From contig CAJNOP010000292.1 of the NCBI GenBank assembly GCA_905250075.1, positions 124,001 to 188,000 of the forward strand: a DNA stretch of 64,000 nt. The letters run 5' to 3'. The translations under genes and the position numbers were made by a program. The notes below the pieces were generated by a model. The model made no database searches. It saw only the letters and a list, made by a program, of their open reading frames with translations, and was not told the origin of the DNA. The stretch is from Rotaria sp. Silwood1. Lineage: Eukaryota; Rotifera; Eurotatoria; Philodinida; Philodinidae. Shown piece by piece: positions 40,525 through 54,207 of this stretch. The stretch's first letter is position 1; each line of letters starts with the position of its first letter.

Positions 40525-42238
40525 ATGATGTTCACACGTCTTCCTGTACGCGTAACTATTATATTCATGGTATGTGTTTCTATTCTTATGATTATTATTT
40601 TTTCGCGAAATTTTACTAATCATATGTTGCGTATTGAAATTAGCCAATTCTATTTTTCATTATGTCGATATTCGTCCACAATCACTGATAATCGTATAGT
40701 TTTTGATAATACATCACATTTTATTCATCACTATCCTGAATTTATCTGTCCACAAAATTTTCGAAATTTGGCTGATTGGGTTTATAGTTGGCCTAAAAAT
40801 ACATTCAATGAACATATTGAAAGTAACGCTAATGATAGTTATGTGATTGCACCTAATCTTCCACACGGTAGTATAATCTATATTCAACCCAACGGTATTT
40901 CCACCTTTTTTCAGAGAATTTATCCATATTTACAGAATAAATTTGTATTGATTACCGGTCAAAGTGATTATTCAGTACCAGGTCAAAATCTTTATTATCT
41001 TGAAAGATTCGATTCAAAAATTATTCACTGGTTCGGTCAAAATGGAGATATCCATTCATGGAGAAGTGAGCGCTTTACTCATATACCTATTGGTAAGAAT
41101 ACAATATAGAATTTATTTTATTATGTATGTTTTTTCAAAAAGAAAAGCTAAATATTTTCCTAGAAACACAGAATGAATGAATTTTGTTTCCTTTTCGTTT
41201 TTTTTTTTACTAAACTTATCAAAAGTTAAACTGTTTCATATTTTACTCTTTTGCCGTATACGACGATTAACAGCTTTCTTTTATCAAATAAAGCTATTAG
41301 AATTTGTACTTTAGTAATTATTAGATATAGTGATCATCAGATCCCTTAGATATGAAATAGTTCTGAATTTTAGAAATAAAATAAGTATCTATTTGATGAT
41401 CTTTTATTACTTATGCCTTTGACATGTAGTTTTACGAAAATAATACTGTAATAAGAATGATAATTAATTAGCATTCTCTTTACGAATATATGAAAAACTA
41501 TAATTAACATATTCGTTTTCTGAAAGTTTCTTTGTGTCTGATTGAATCTGTTCTACAGGTATCAATTGTTTTGAAATGGCAGAAAGTATTCGAGGTATTC
41601 ATCAACAATATCGTAATTATACTCTTCCATCAGTATTCAATAAAAGTATGGATGAACCACTTTATTATGTACAACCATTCGATATTACACAAAGTGTATT
41701 GAATAGTCATAATCAATCGGATAAATTACTTCTTCTCAATTTTCATCCTGACACAGATCCAGATGGCTTACGTCGAAAATTATGGAAAAATATTTGCGGA
41801 AATAAAAATAAATATTCATTTGCTACGTGTTTTGATAAGTCTTCAGGAGTAGATCCTTCAATTTTACAAACTATTTATAGAAGAAATCGTCAGTATCCAT
41901 TATGGTTATCACCTCGTGGTAATGGAATTGATTGTCATCGAACATGGGAAGCTCTCTATCTTGATGCTATTCCAATTGTTTGGCATTCAACAATTGATTC
42001 TTTATATACAGATTTACCTGTTATAATTATTCATGATTGGAATGAAATTAATAAACAATTTCTTCGAAATAAATTATATGAAATAGCTTTAAAAAAACTT
42101 CAACAACCACCTGTATATCATTATGAAAAATTAAGACATGCTTTTTGGCGTGATATGATCTTAAAAAAATCGAGACATTCTTCTACAAATACTCATATAC
42201 ACAAAAATCGATGTTGGCGAGCTAAAACTATTCAATAG
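40525..42238 (+). CDS. Type II membrane glycosyltransferase, exostosin (GT47)-like
   Basis: Two exons, 40525-41092 and 41559-42238, joined in phase 1 across a 466-bp intron, give 415 aa. Residues about 8-30 form a single N-terminal membrane anchor (VTIIFMVCVSILMIIIF) after a short basic cytoplasmic end, the normal Golgi type II layout. The luminal part ends with a segment like the exostosin-family donor-binding region: PLWLSPRGNGIDCHRTWEAL, then LDAIPIVWHSTIDSLYTDLP and IIIHDWNEI. Related predicted glycosyltransferases of algae, protists and rotifers carry the same SPRGNGIDCHRTWEAL motif. Donor and acceptor sugars cannot be deduced. The preceding splice acceptor suggests a noncoding first exon. 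A nearby alternative Met is three bases downstream. Confidence 0.72.
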
Positions 42239-44419
42239 TATTAAATAGAATTAATTTGTAATAAATATTAGGAAAAAAACATAAATATAAATTTTATAAA
42301 AAGACAAAGACTTAAAAATTCATTTTGAATAGAGTCTAATTAACACTAATCGGATAAAAGAATCCTTTCATCATTAAGTTGTTTCAGCATTAAGGACGAT
42401 AGAAATAGAGTTTGTCTAAATCAACTACAACTTTCAAATATAAGCAACAAGTCAAACATGTAACGTCAGATTAAAATATTTTGTTGACGCAGGAAAAATA
42501 ATAAATTACATCGGTGATTTCATAGAAAAACTTATATATATAGAGGGCATACACTTTGTCTGGAGTCGGCGAATCGCAATTTATTTTACTTTTCTCGGAA
42601 ATGCGACGTATGGTGAGATTTTTTTTGACTATTTATTTGAGAATGAGACAAACAGTGTTTTTTATTTTTTTTTTATTCGTTCTTTCTTACGAACTACTAA
42701 GCACGAGACTCGTTTACTTTTATTGAAGACATTACTTTTTTTTTTCCTGCATCTATTTGCTTTATACCACCTTGCTGTATGTCGTGTCACTATAAAAAGT
42801 ACATTTTAACTCGAGAATAAAACGGCATTACATATGACGCATTATAACGATATCTTCGAAAAATCAAGTATTTCTCAAACAATTACGAGACGAAACGCAT
42901 TTATCAATAAATATATAAGTATAAATGAAAATAATTTAGAATTTATTTATTTTTCCCTAATATTATTTAAGTGAGTACACATGAGTGTAGATGTAGGGTG
43001 TGGGTTAAGGTATGATGAGAGAGAAGAACAGTTGATGCTGACACCTACACTTTCAAATTCCTTTTATAGTTAAATATTCACTCTGAAGTCTATTCTATTC
43101 AAATTAGTAAATTAATTATTCAAAAAAGAGAAAAATTAATATAATTGAAAATTTGTTTATGCCTTTCAATTTAGTTCAATAAATAGTATGATAAATAAGA
43201 AAAATATTTCTGTATGATTAACCTTTTTGCTAGTGAATTATATTGCATCTGATAAATAACAAATGATACAGAAATTTTTATATTATATAAAATTTTTCTT
43301 CCTATATATATATATTACTTCACATTTGACACCAATATAAGATATCATTTGCATTGATGTTATCAATGGTGAAAAAAGTATCATATGACGTTCGATGTTT
43401 GGAATATTTATATTGAATAACTATACCATGAACAAAAATCAAGCGAATTTTCTCAATATATTTCTATGTATTTAATACGATTATTGTAATGTAAAAATTT
43501 TTCCATTATAATTGATTATAATTGTGAGTCATTTTCCAGATGGCAAGCTTCAGAATATTTTATCGTAAAAAAGCCTATATTTTCGTATGTAATGTTACTA
43601 CAAAGGAAATTTTAAAATTATTTATTAAATAATAATATCTATTTTCTATGTAAGAAGAAAACAGGATGTATTGTCTACACGAGCATGATAAGTAGTTCAG
43701 GTACGATATTATCATATTTTTCGCTAATTATAATTAGAGATGTAGAAGACTTTGTTTTTCAGATGTCGTCCTTTAGAACACAGATTTATCTAATCAAAAT
43801 CGAAACCAAAGCCAAATAATATTATTTTTGAATGAACTTTTTTTTCATTTATAATTTTAATTAGAATTTACAGGAGTCATTCCTTTAGTGAAGTCTATTA
43901 GATAATAAGTATCTGAAAACTTTTCTAGACATTATTCAGAACTATTAGGTATCCATGAGACAGTTTCGATTGTCTTATTGTCAGACTTAAAAGTCAAGCC
44001 AAAAACGCTGATCCTATTCATATTTCTTGACTAGTTCTAAACTCAACTTACTTTTATATACATACAATTTTTTTCAAGTGATTCTAAAAACTTGCTTCAT
44101 TACCTTCTACAGGAGAAAAAAACGAAATTCTTATTAACAACATGTACTAATAGTGTATTTCCTCTCTGAAAACTTCGATTCATTTAAGATTCTTGTGGTT
44201 CATTTTCGTTAAATGTCAATACAAATAATGGAAGACAATCATATAAACAATGATAATCGATTTAACAACTATATGAACTTAGAGACAATTTTCACACACA
44301 CACAAATTTCATATTATTACTTTGAGATCAAGTATCACAAGCATAACAATCATTTCCATTAGCGCGACAACGGTTTCTACCAACACAATCACAACAACAA
44401 ATACATCAAAATTTCTTTT
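42239..44419. other. Noncoding
   Basis: AT-rich with small TA runs. A single short GT-rich patch (near 42985-43010, TGTAGGGTGTGGG) recalls the telomere-like tract at 25000 but has only two units. Confidence 0.35.
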
Positions 44420-44822
44420 AACCATCATTACGTCCATATTGATGTCAATGTTGACGTAAATTACTTTGCTACGCCTTTAACTATAAAACTTATCATTGTA
44501 CGCTCTGAAACATGTTCTATGATACTTCCTGAGATTATTCTCGTCAATAAAAATGGTCAACCTGTAGTACCAAAACATATTTTACTAGTACAGATTAATG
44601 ATGAACTACCACAACTATTTTCCATCGTTTAAAACTGATACAATCTTCTATGTATCAGCTTCTGATCTATCGGAAGTTAACAGAAACTTATTCAAATTAC
44701 AAATCAATTATAATCGAAAATCGAGTAACATAAAACAAATTAATCATATTATATATTATTGGTATTATAAAATAATTTTCTCGAACAGTTATTATTCCAA
44801 ATTTAATGAACAATACAGTTAG
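44420..44822 (+). pseudogene. Decayed coding fragment, family unrecognised
   Basis: One frame is open from 44420 to a stop at 44630 and reads like real protein (VDVNYFATPLTIKLIIV, LPEIILVNKNGQPVVPKHIL). A second frame overlapping its end (44598-44822) continues in the same style (TIFYVSASDLSEVNRNLFKL), as if a frameshift near 44630 had broken one exon. No start, donor or acceptor can be fixed. It lies just upstream of STAT-like copy C and on the same strand, but does not resemble it. Confidence 0.3.
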
Positions 44823-45027
44823 TATTGTGATGTTGTATAAGAAAAAAAAATTAAATAAACATCTTTTAAAAGAAAACCACTAGTCGCTAGCCGAGATATA
44901 ATCCTTTTTCAGTTGAATGAATATCTTGCCTTTCTAAACTATTTAAAATTTTTCTACCACACTGCACTTCTTTTTAGATATATATATATACATTTATATA
45001 TTTTGATTTTTCTTTCTTTCCTTTATT

Positions 45028-48000
45028 ATGAGCGCAAGTATTACAAAAAGAAAGCGTGGAACAGCATCGCGTGAGTATTAATGAATTTCAAATTTATTAC
45101 TTCAAATATTATTTTTTAGAAGTACCAATATCAACACAACAATCGGTAAGTTAGTTTCGTCTTCACTTTATTTTTTGTTTTAGAATTTACAAAAAAAATA
45201 TCTAAAATAAATTTAGAATGCACTTTATAGTCTTCTTGATTGTTATGAATTTTTGGCATCAAATGAATATTCTGAAAAAACAATTGGTATACAAGCATTT
45301 GTAACACGAAAATCAGTATGTGATATAAATTTTTCTGATATCATTGATGATAGTGAAAAACGTAATCGACAAGGGTAAAATAAAATAAAAATAAATTTAG
45401 TAAAAGACTATATTTTCTTTTCTTTAAATTAAAGTCAAACTACTAATTTTGTTGGTCTATTAGAAGATAAACGGAGTAATTTACCGTTAATTGATGCATC
45501 TGTTGAAAAATGTTTAATGCTTAATCGATTAATATCTTATATTAAAGAGGTAGAGAAATTATTCAAATGTATTTTTTTTTTGTAAGAAATTTTAAAATTT
45601 TTAATTTAAAGAATGAAGCACGTTTTACATCAATTATATCCGACATAAGACTTGAAATGCAATTTAAAATGGCAGATAATCAAAATGCTCCAACTTCTTA
45701 TGTATACGTATTTTTATTGATTGATGTCATCTATCTTTATATATTTAGGATTTTCGGAAACGTGAACGAGAATTTAATGATCGAAAATATGCTCAAGAAG
45801 TACGACGTCTTTTTTATCATAGTCATGATGAAGTTAAACAACCTCAAAATTTGGTTTATTTACAAAATAGGCATGTTTTATTTGATTTTAGATTTATCAA
45901 AAATCAAAATATTTATGTTAGAGTTTATTTCATTACTCAATTAGTTTTCATCTAGATTTTATATTTTGAAAATTTAAAGCAAAGATAAGCTAAAGTGCAC
46001 TTTAAATAATGAGAAATGTGCAATTTTTTTTTTTTCATTTAGATGATGAAATAATTGAGCTTTCAAGAAAATTTCATAATCTAAATATAGTTAACCATGC
46101 ATTCTCACGGCATTACTTTTGAGTTTATTAATGTTGGTTAACATTGGATAACAAATTTTTTTTTTCATAACATTAACTGCTTTTAAAATTAAAAACATCA
46201 GTAAATGTCGAAAGAAGTTTTCTCTTGTAGTTCTTTATGTGTTTATTGATTGTAAACCAGCGAAATAGTAATGACAAAATCTGATCATTCATGCAAGAAG
46301 AAAAGCATACATCCATTGATAAAAACCTATATTTCAAGAATATTCTAGACAAAGATATGCTAAGTGTAGAACAAGAGATTTAATTCGATCTATTTTATGA
46401 AATGATAATTGATGTTTTTTTTTCCAAATATGATTGACAAAAACAGATTGATTATTATGAATGAAATTTCGTTTTTCTTTTTTGTTTTTGTTCTGTAGAA
46501 CCACTGAACAATTAACATATATAGTTAATCAAATGTCTCGTGATCCAAAATCTCGTCAAAGCTATATTAATGAATTACAAACAATATTCCAAACGTAATA
46601 ATAATATCTTTGATAAATAAAAACGAAGAAAAACAAAACTGATATTGATTTTCATAATCTAGTTCATTTTTGATTGTGGCTCAACCTCATTCTGGTGTAA
46701 ATCCGGTGACAATATATGAACGAAAAGGTCCTGGTGAATATACTGCGAAAATTTCCGTCACTATCATTTCATTATTACATGATTTTATGCAAACACATCC
46801 AAATTTAATAGAACTTTTTGATATTGGTATTTGAATTTAAAAAATAAAAAATTCTTTACATATAATTATCTTATATATTTATATATTTAGAACCAAGTTT
46901 ATCTCCTTCATCACCTTATTATAAACTTGAAGAACCTCGTTCACTTTCTTGGAAAATATGTCATTTACAAACAGCTCCAGGTGGTAAAACACGAACATTT
47001 CTTTATGCTGAATTATCGGCTATTACTATTGAACAATCATCAAAAACTGATACACGTGTTCGATTTGCTCAATTATTACATTCATTTAAATTTGCAATTA
47101 AACTTCAAGTAAATTAACATACATGAAATGATGAAAACAGTTTCAAAATAATACTTATATATATATATATATGATTTATTATAGCTTAATTTAGCTGATA
47201 CTAAAGCGTCACCGATGTATCATGTTCTTTTGGAGTCATTACAGTTTAGTATTGGAGCTCATAATAATCAAATTCCACAATTATTAACACGTGTTATACT
47301 TGATGATATTCAAAAATTTTCAAAAGTATTTAAACAAAAAAAAAAGCATAAAAAAGTCCAATGTTAGTTATATTTGAATGTTTAGATTCGACCAGCTGAT
47401 ATTAGAACTGTTCTAAATTATATACAACGTTATTTTATTCATCGAACAGGTGTTAGACCTAATGAATGTGTTAATATTTATCTTGAACAAGAATTAGTTA
47501 AAGCATCAAGTAATTTTAAAACTTTTTCAAAATATTTTCATAAATCAAGACTAATATTTTTAGATCAAAGAAGTAATTCTCAATTGATAGAAGATATTTA
47601 TTGGGTATGTAATTCTTTTATTAATATATAATTGAAATTTAATCAAAATTAAACATCGAAAATAGTACAGTTATTATGATTTTTATCTTTAGGATTTTCT
47701 TGTCAATTTTGTACATCAAGTAGAATTTATGGCTAAACATCCCATTCTAGCTATGTTTCATGCCGATGGGTAAATTTCATTTGTAAACATAAAATCATTT
47801 GAATTTATTATCTTTCATATTATATAGTCTTTTCCTTGGCATATGTAGCAGTGAACGAGCAGCTGAAGCTATTGTTCAATCATCTATATCTGGTTCACCA
47901 ATAATTGCACTTCGGTTTAATTCGATTCGAGTTGATTATTCTAATGTGTCAACATCAACAACAGGTATCAGACCAGTCAAACTTCCTGCATGTGCTATTC

Positions 48001-49426
48001 GTGTTGATATTTATCATGGTTTGTTCTTGATAATTTAATTCATACTTATAATACTTTAATGTTTTAGATCGTACAAAAAAATTACAAAATCGTACATTTG
48101 ATTCTGGCACACTTATTGTTGATATTAGCAAATTTGTATCATCAGCTCATACCGAAAATGCTAATCGTATACATATTTTATCGAATTTTGATGATAGAAC
48201 AAATGATAAAATCTATTTATCATTTAGTGAATTTTCAAAATATTATCGTTAGTTAAATAAAACTTTAAGAAATATTAATTAATATATATATTTTTTTTTT
48301 TTTGAATATGATATTAGATGCACGATTACAAGAAATATTGAAAAATGATGAAAAATATAAACCAGTTACAGATCTTATCGATAAGTAAATTAAATTCATT
48401 AATATAACAATAATTTTCTTTATTTGAAATTAGTGCTAATGATGGAAATACTGATGAAGATGGTCTTGATAGTTTTAGTCCAGGTTCTACTGATTTTTTT
48501 CCATTCAGTCCAAGTATATTGTTAAATATAAATCTTTTAATATACAATTATTTTTTTCTCTCTTCAGATTCATTAGCATCATTACTTCCAATACCATCAA
48601 ATGCATTCGATAATGAACAGGTAGAAAATATTAATTACTCTATTTTAAAATATTAATAATCACTTTTCTTTAGACTTCTGATGAAATGAGTGTTCATGAT
48701 TATACATCTATAGCGTATGACAGTTCGACTAATAGCGTTGCATCACCACAGAATATTTTATCTCCATCCGATCGAACACAACAGCAACCACAACAAACTG
48801 CATATGTAAATAATCACGAAGCCATATTAAAATATATTCTTTCTCAACCAAATGTTGCTGAAGAAGTCATGCGTCGATATAGTATTTACAATGCAGCATC
48901 ACCAGTCGGATCATCACAACAAACTCTACAACAGCCACAAGTACAATATCAACCGCCAAGTCCAATAATTGTTTCGCAACAACGAACATCTCCACAAGTA
49001 TCATTTCAACAATCGCCACAACAGCCATTATATCATCAACAACAATCACCTCAAGTTTATCATCAACAGCAACCATCACAGATTTATCATCAACAGCAAC
49101 CATCACAGATTTATCAAAAACAAGAACCACGGATGCCATTTCAACAGACAATAATACAACAGCATCCGCAAGCACATTATCAAAGTCTTCAACGACAAGC
49201 ATCACCTTCAGTAATTCATTATCTACCTATCAATACAAATTCACCACCATCACCATTAACACAACCAATGCAACAATTACAGTTTCCAACAACAAATAGT
49301 GCTGATCATGTGCAACAAGTCGTTTTGAATCAAATTCGTGATTGGAATTTATCAAATGGAAACTTAAATCAACCAACTACAACTTCTATTCAACAACAAA
49401 TACCATCAAATGATGTAGACAATTAA
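45028..49426 (+). CDS. STAT-like transcription factor, copy C, with Gln-rich tail
   Basis: Nineteen exons: 45028-45070, 45120-45145, 45217-45374, 45435-45549, 45612-45701, 45749-45870, 46499-46594, 46663-46826, 46891-47108, 47185-47325, 47386-47509, 47564-47604, 47693-47769, 47828-48018, 48068-48247, 48318-48384, 48434-48513, 48568-48620 and 48674-49426; 912 aa. The STAT order is clear: helical region, DNA-binding entry (SFLIVAQPHSGVNPVTIYER), the LLHSFKFAIKLQL strand, linker, and SH2-like LFLGICSSERAAEAI...IIALRFNSI with the Arg kept and Ser replaced by Asn. The intron at 45871-46498 needs a GC donor (AG|GCATGT), which restores phase 2. The last exon (250 residues) is Gln/Pro-rich with repeated YHQQQ units, a classical activation-domain composition. 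It is the most diverged of the three copies, but internal exon boundaries and phases mostly match. Confidence 0.68.
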
Positions 49427-50431
49427 TATTCTTTATGGGTTCAGAAATCAGACGAAAGAAAAATATTAATCTTTTAGCAATACCCTGAGACAGTCATTTG
49501 TAGCTACTATTCATGACAAATCATTGTATTTTATCCGAATAGGAGGCATAATACATCCGAGAAAGAGATGATCGTTTCTTAATTTATCTGATAATAATAT
49601 TTACTTCATATTAAAAATAGAAAATGAATCTTATACTGTTTTTCAAACTTTAACTTGAAAAACAAGATAAAATTTTAAAAAAATAGTTAATATATTTAAA
49701 CTATGGGTGTAGATGACACCAAGAATTCCTAGACAGATTAATTTCGATTAGGACTACACATATATTCCTAATATGTATCATTTTGACAAGAGTTTACTAG
49801 TAAATACCGTACACATAACTTCTATTTACCAGATACGTTATTGTTGTTAGTTACAGGAAAACTTACTTGATAAATCGAAAATTACAATAGTTCTAATTTT
49901 TGTTTGTACCTGCGAGGATTGATAAGCAAAAGAAACGGTTCTCTACTTTGTCAATCCTATATCTACTATAGAAACAGTTCGTTAAAAGCAAATGATAGTT
50001 TAATCAATTTTGAGAATGATTGATTCGATCATTCATAGATTGTCTATTGAATTTTAACATATAGAAGTCTTCTAAATAGAACGGTCTAGAATACGACTTA
50101 TTGATATCTATATTTATCATTTATCAAATTTCTTCATTAATAATTTAGGCATCAACGTTATCCTTCGATCAACATATTCAACAATTAATCGACGAATTAA
50201 CAAGTAATAAATCAATTGTAACCAATAAATAATTTACTCAAGCATTCTAAAATATATTAAATAACATATTAGTTACAACATTCATTTTGACATTAAAACA
50301 CACAATTTATCCCTTTTTTTTTCATTTCTCGTTGTACAATAAAAGTAAACACAAAGACAATGAAAATATGGCACATATATAGACAGATTGATTCGTTTTT
50401 TATCTGATGTTTGTAAAACAACAGATTTTCC
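49427..50431. other. Noncoding between STAT-like copy C and the Mind bomb pseudogene
   Basis: No exon. From about 50140 the sequence becomes alignable with the 3' flank of the intact Mind bomb gene (from about 59445), but with many differences. Confidence 0.4.
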
Positions 50432-52129
50432 ATTGATTTTCAACATATTGGACATTCTTGCATACGCTCATCACAATTTTGGCATACATAATGATCACAT
50501 ACGACGACTATTCTTTTTAATCGATCCATACATAATTTTTACATAAATGTAAACTCGTCCACTATCTCCAACATCTTGTAATTGTTTTAATTGTGATAAT
50601 GTATGATGTCTTAAAGCTTCATGAAGACATGTATCACCATCTTTATCAGCTAAATTAACATTTGCATTTTTACTACATAATAACTATTTATAAACAAAAA
50701 TATTACATATATTTATTTCAAATGAAATATTTTTCAACAAATTCTTCTTACATTTACAATTTGTAAATGTTGTCGACCAACAGCTAAATGAAGAGCAGTT
50801 TGTAAACTAATATTTTGTGCATTAATTGATGCATTTCCTTTAGTTAAAAGTAATTCAGCAACTAAACAATGATCATTAAGTGCTGATAAATGTAAAGCTG
50901 TAAATCCATCATCTTTTTTCTCATCAACAAGCCATTGACGATTTTGAATTTTAGAAAGAATAAGTTCAATAGCACTGAAAAATAAAACCAATCGAATATT
51001 TTATTATTTATTTCTATTTGCATATATATATTCATATACATTGATTCATTCATTCATATAGCTACAGTTTTGTTTTGTTTTCTTTCTATACATTGTTTGC
51101 ACTAAGAAATATAACCGTAAGAAAAGATAAAAACAACATTTTGCCAAAGAGAAAACAAGTCATTTATTCGACAGAAAGTAACATGACTTAGTTGAAGCAC
51201 ATTTTCTTTCATAGTATTTAAAGATTAAAAAAAAAAACCATTCTGCATTGTCAGTTACCTTATAAAATGTTGAATGAAAAAATATTTTATTATTAGTCAG
51301 TAAAAAATAGGAAAATATATTTGAAATGATCAACACGTGATTATAAAAATTACTGACATAGTTTGTATGCAAACATGTGAATAAACAGAACTGACACTGT
51401 CGACATTAAAAAATGATGAGATTCATTTTGTTATATCTTAACACGATGAGCTAGAAACAAAGGAACAAAATGCAACATAGAATTTTTTTTCTTCTTCCTC
51501 AAGCATATACTCGTTCAATCAACAAAAAACGGAAAAGACAAAAGAAAAAAGGATTATTGTGGATCTATGTGCATGCAATCACTTGCACTCTGCACATCAC
51601 TGTATGTTTGAAAATGAAAATGTAGAAGTAGATCATCTTTTTCCTTTTCTGTTCGATTATATTCATTGAACTTTTATCTCCTATTTCAGAAAACTACCAT
51701 AGACTAGTCAATATGGTTTATTTATCAAAGAAAATGTTATTAAGTATGAATTAGTAGCTCGTTATATACATATATACGTATGAAAGGTCGAATGCTGCCA
51801 ATATTAATGAGGTACGACGATTAGCTTGCACGATATTAACCAGTTGGCAGAATGTTAGATAAAAAGAAAAATGAAGAGATGAATGATCTGATTGTTGTCT
51901 TTCGTCAAGGAGATTCTTTTTCCCATATCGGCTACGCTAGCAACGGCATCATTTATGTATATTGTAAAATGAACAATAATGTTATTCTAGATAAGTCTAT
52001 GCTCGTTTTGGAAACGATATTCATGCATGCATGCTTCTATTGCTGTTCAATTATCATTGTTTACTCATCATTCTCTCTTTTCTCGCTCGCTTGCTAAAAT
52101 ATGTTCTTTTCGTCTGTATCAAGGTTCAA

Positions 52130-52430
52130 GAGAGTTTCTAGCGATGCGATGGGCTGAAACTTCGATAGAAAATGCTTTCGTTTAACTCTATGCTAGATAA
52201 AGAACCGCTGTTGTTAAAAGCATCTACATTGTTAAAGATTTCGTATGACAGCAAGTATCTTCAAATGTACTTTTACCAGAAATAGAGTTACAATTGCTAA
52301 AAATCTTTATCTTTCAAAATATTCCCACCAGTCAGTAAAAATACTACACAAAGTGTTAAAAGTTTCACTGCAAGTTTGTCAATTTTGGGAGGAGAAAATC
52401 TCCGTCATCATCTTCCTAATCGGAAGTCCT
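52130..52430. repeat. ~300-bp insertion specific to the broken Mind bomb copy
   Basis: Aligning the long intron with that of the intact copy, the flanks TCTTTTCGTC and CCTTATCGATCACAGAA are adjacent near 62366-62390 but about 300 bp apart here. The extra sequence has no coding potential and no obvious inverted ends. A deletion in the other copy is equally possible. Confidence 0.45.
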
Positions 52431-53225
52431 AGTCCTTATCGATCACAGAAGAGAGAAGAAGGCGTTATTTAATTGCTTTTGTCATTTTTTTCTCTCTCAG
52501 CCAGAAATAGTTCCTGCTGCTCTGTATATGTATATATCAATCAGAAGAAGGGCGAACGTTTGTGTGCCATTTTTTGCTTCTTGTAGTATTGGCCAAATTT
52601 GGCACCGACATTACTATTATTCTGATTCTTCTATTCGCTACTACATATGTCTACGTACAAGAATAGACTGTGCATATATGTATAATACACGCACAAAAAA
52701 GAATCATCAGTGGCATACATATATATATATGCAAGAGCAATGGATGATTCTATACACAGAATCGTTTATATTTATCCTGCTTATTCTCGTTTATTAGAGT
52801 AGTACACATTCTACTACATGTTCAAATATGGTTTATCAATATGTAAGTAATAATAAAGAAAGTTTCCAATTCGTACTTCTAAGACAGACCATATCGAAAA
52901 TGTATCTTATGGAATGTAATAGAAGTATGCAGGGGGCTTTCTATATCGTCATCGAAAAAGTACCATAACACAAAATGAATTAACCTATTCTTTATTATTT
53001 CTTATATCAAAAGAAGTGAACAAAAATCGAAACCGATCATAATGAAGAAAAATAAAACATATGGAAATACAATCAGTTTCTTTTATAGTATTTCAATCGG
53101 TCAATCAACATGTTTATGTGAATTAGAATAAAAAAGAAAAAAAAGAAGACTGTTGTCCAGATGTGTGATATCTGTTCTCCTGCTGATTGACCGCTTATTC
53201 GTTTAACAATGAGAAATGAAAAAAC

Positions 53226-53254
53226 AAGAAAAGAAAAGAAAAGAAAAGAACAAA
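53226..53254 (+). repeat. AAAAG microsatellite
   Basis: Five to six tandem AAAAG units. The equivalent site in the second Mind bomb copy (about 63172-63192) has fewer units. Confidence 0.7.
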
Positions 53255-54207
53255 GATAAGATCTAATGACTTACGATGAATTGCCACGTAAAGCAGCATG
53301 ATGAATTGAATTGAAACCATTGTTATTACATGTAGCTACATCAGCATTGTATTCAAGTAAAATAATAATTAAATCATCACGTCTTTTTGATATAGCATCA
53401 TGTAATGGTGTATCACCATCTGAATCTTGTATTCCAGGATGAGCACCATTTGATAAAAGAGTTTTACATACATCAAAATGACCTTTACAAACACCTATAA
53501 AAAGTATATAGAAAAATATGATTTATGATAGAATTTTCATATGCTACTCATCATTTTATGAATATATATTAATTTAGATAGAGAGGAAATGCTTGACTTG
53601 CTCTTTTTTTGTTTTTTAATCATACTCATATTAAATAAACAACTATGTACTTGACTAATCATTGATTTTATTTGTTTCTTGACACATACATCATTGTTTT
53701 AGAAGATATCAAGGTCACAAAAGATTAAGATTTATATAATATCTTTTTTTTTATATTTATAACTTTTGGAGAAGTTGTTTTTTTTAACTAAATTGAAAAA
53801 AATATATTTACCAATATGTAATGCTGTTTGTCGTCGTTTATTTCTAGCATTTAGATCAGCACCTGATTTTGCAAGTAATTCTAATACTTCAGCTTCATCA
53901 CCAAATGCAGCATGATGTACAGCTCGATCAACATCTTTATCCTAGATAAGATATTTGAAAAATAAGAATGATTTTTGTTATGTTGAAAAAATATAGTTTT
54001 ACTTCAATTTCTAAATTAGCATGATGTTGAATAAGTAAACGAATAATATCTAAATGTCCATTTTTGAGCTGCTGCTTGTAATGGTGTATGTCCAGCAAAA
54101 ATGCCATTTACCTAATTATAATAAATATATAAGAATGTAAGATATATTCCTTTTTTTTGAAAATGATTACATCAACGTTAGCTCGTTTTATTAATTCTTC
54201 TACCTAA

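Noticed and set aside
42985..43010. TGTAGGGTGTGGG patch as a further interstitial telomere
   Set aside because: Only about two units, which is expected by chance in GT-rich DNA.
48867..49205. Minus-strand open frame of 112 codons, Val/Ala/Asp-rich
   Set aside because: Antisense shadow of the Gln-rich last exon of STAT-like copy C; low-complexity antisense of CAA/CAG repeats stays open by composition.
53226..53254. AAAAG tandem repeat as a CRISPR-like or regulatory array
   Set aside because: A simple microsatellite without spacers, length-variable between the two Mind bomb copies.
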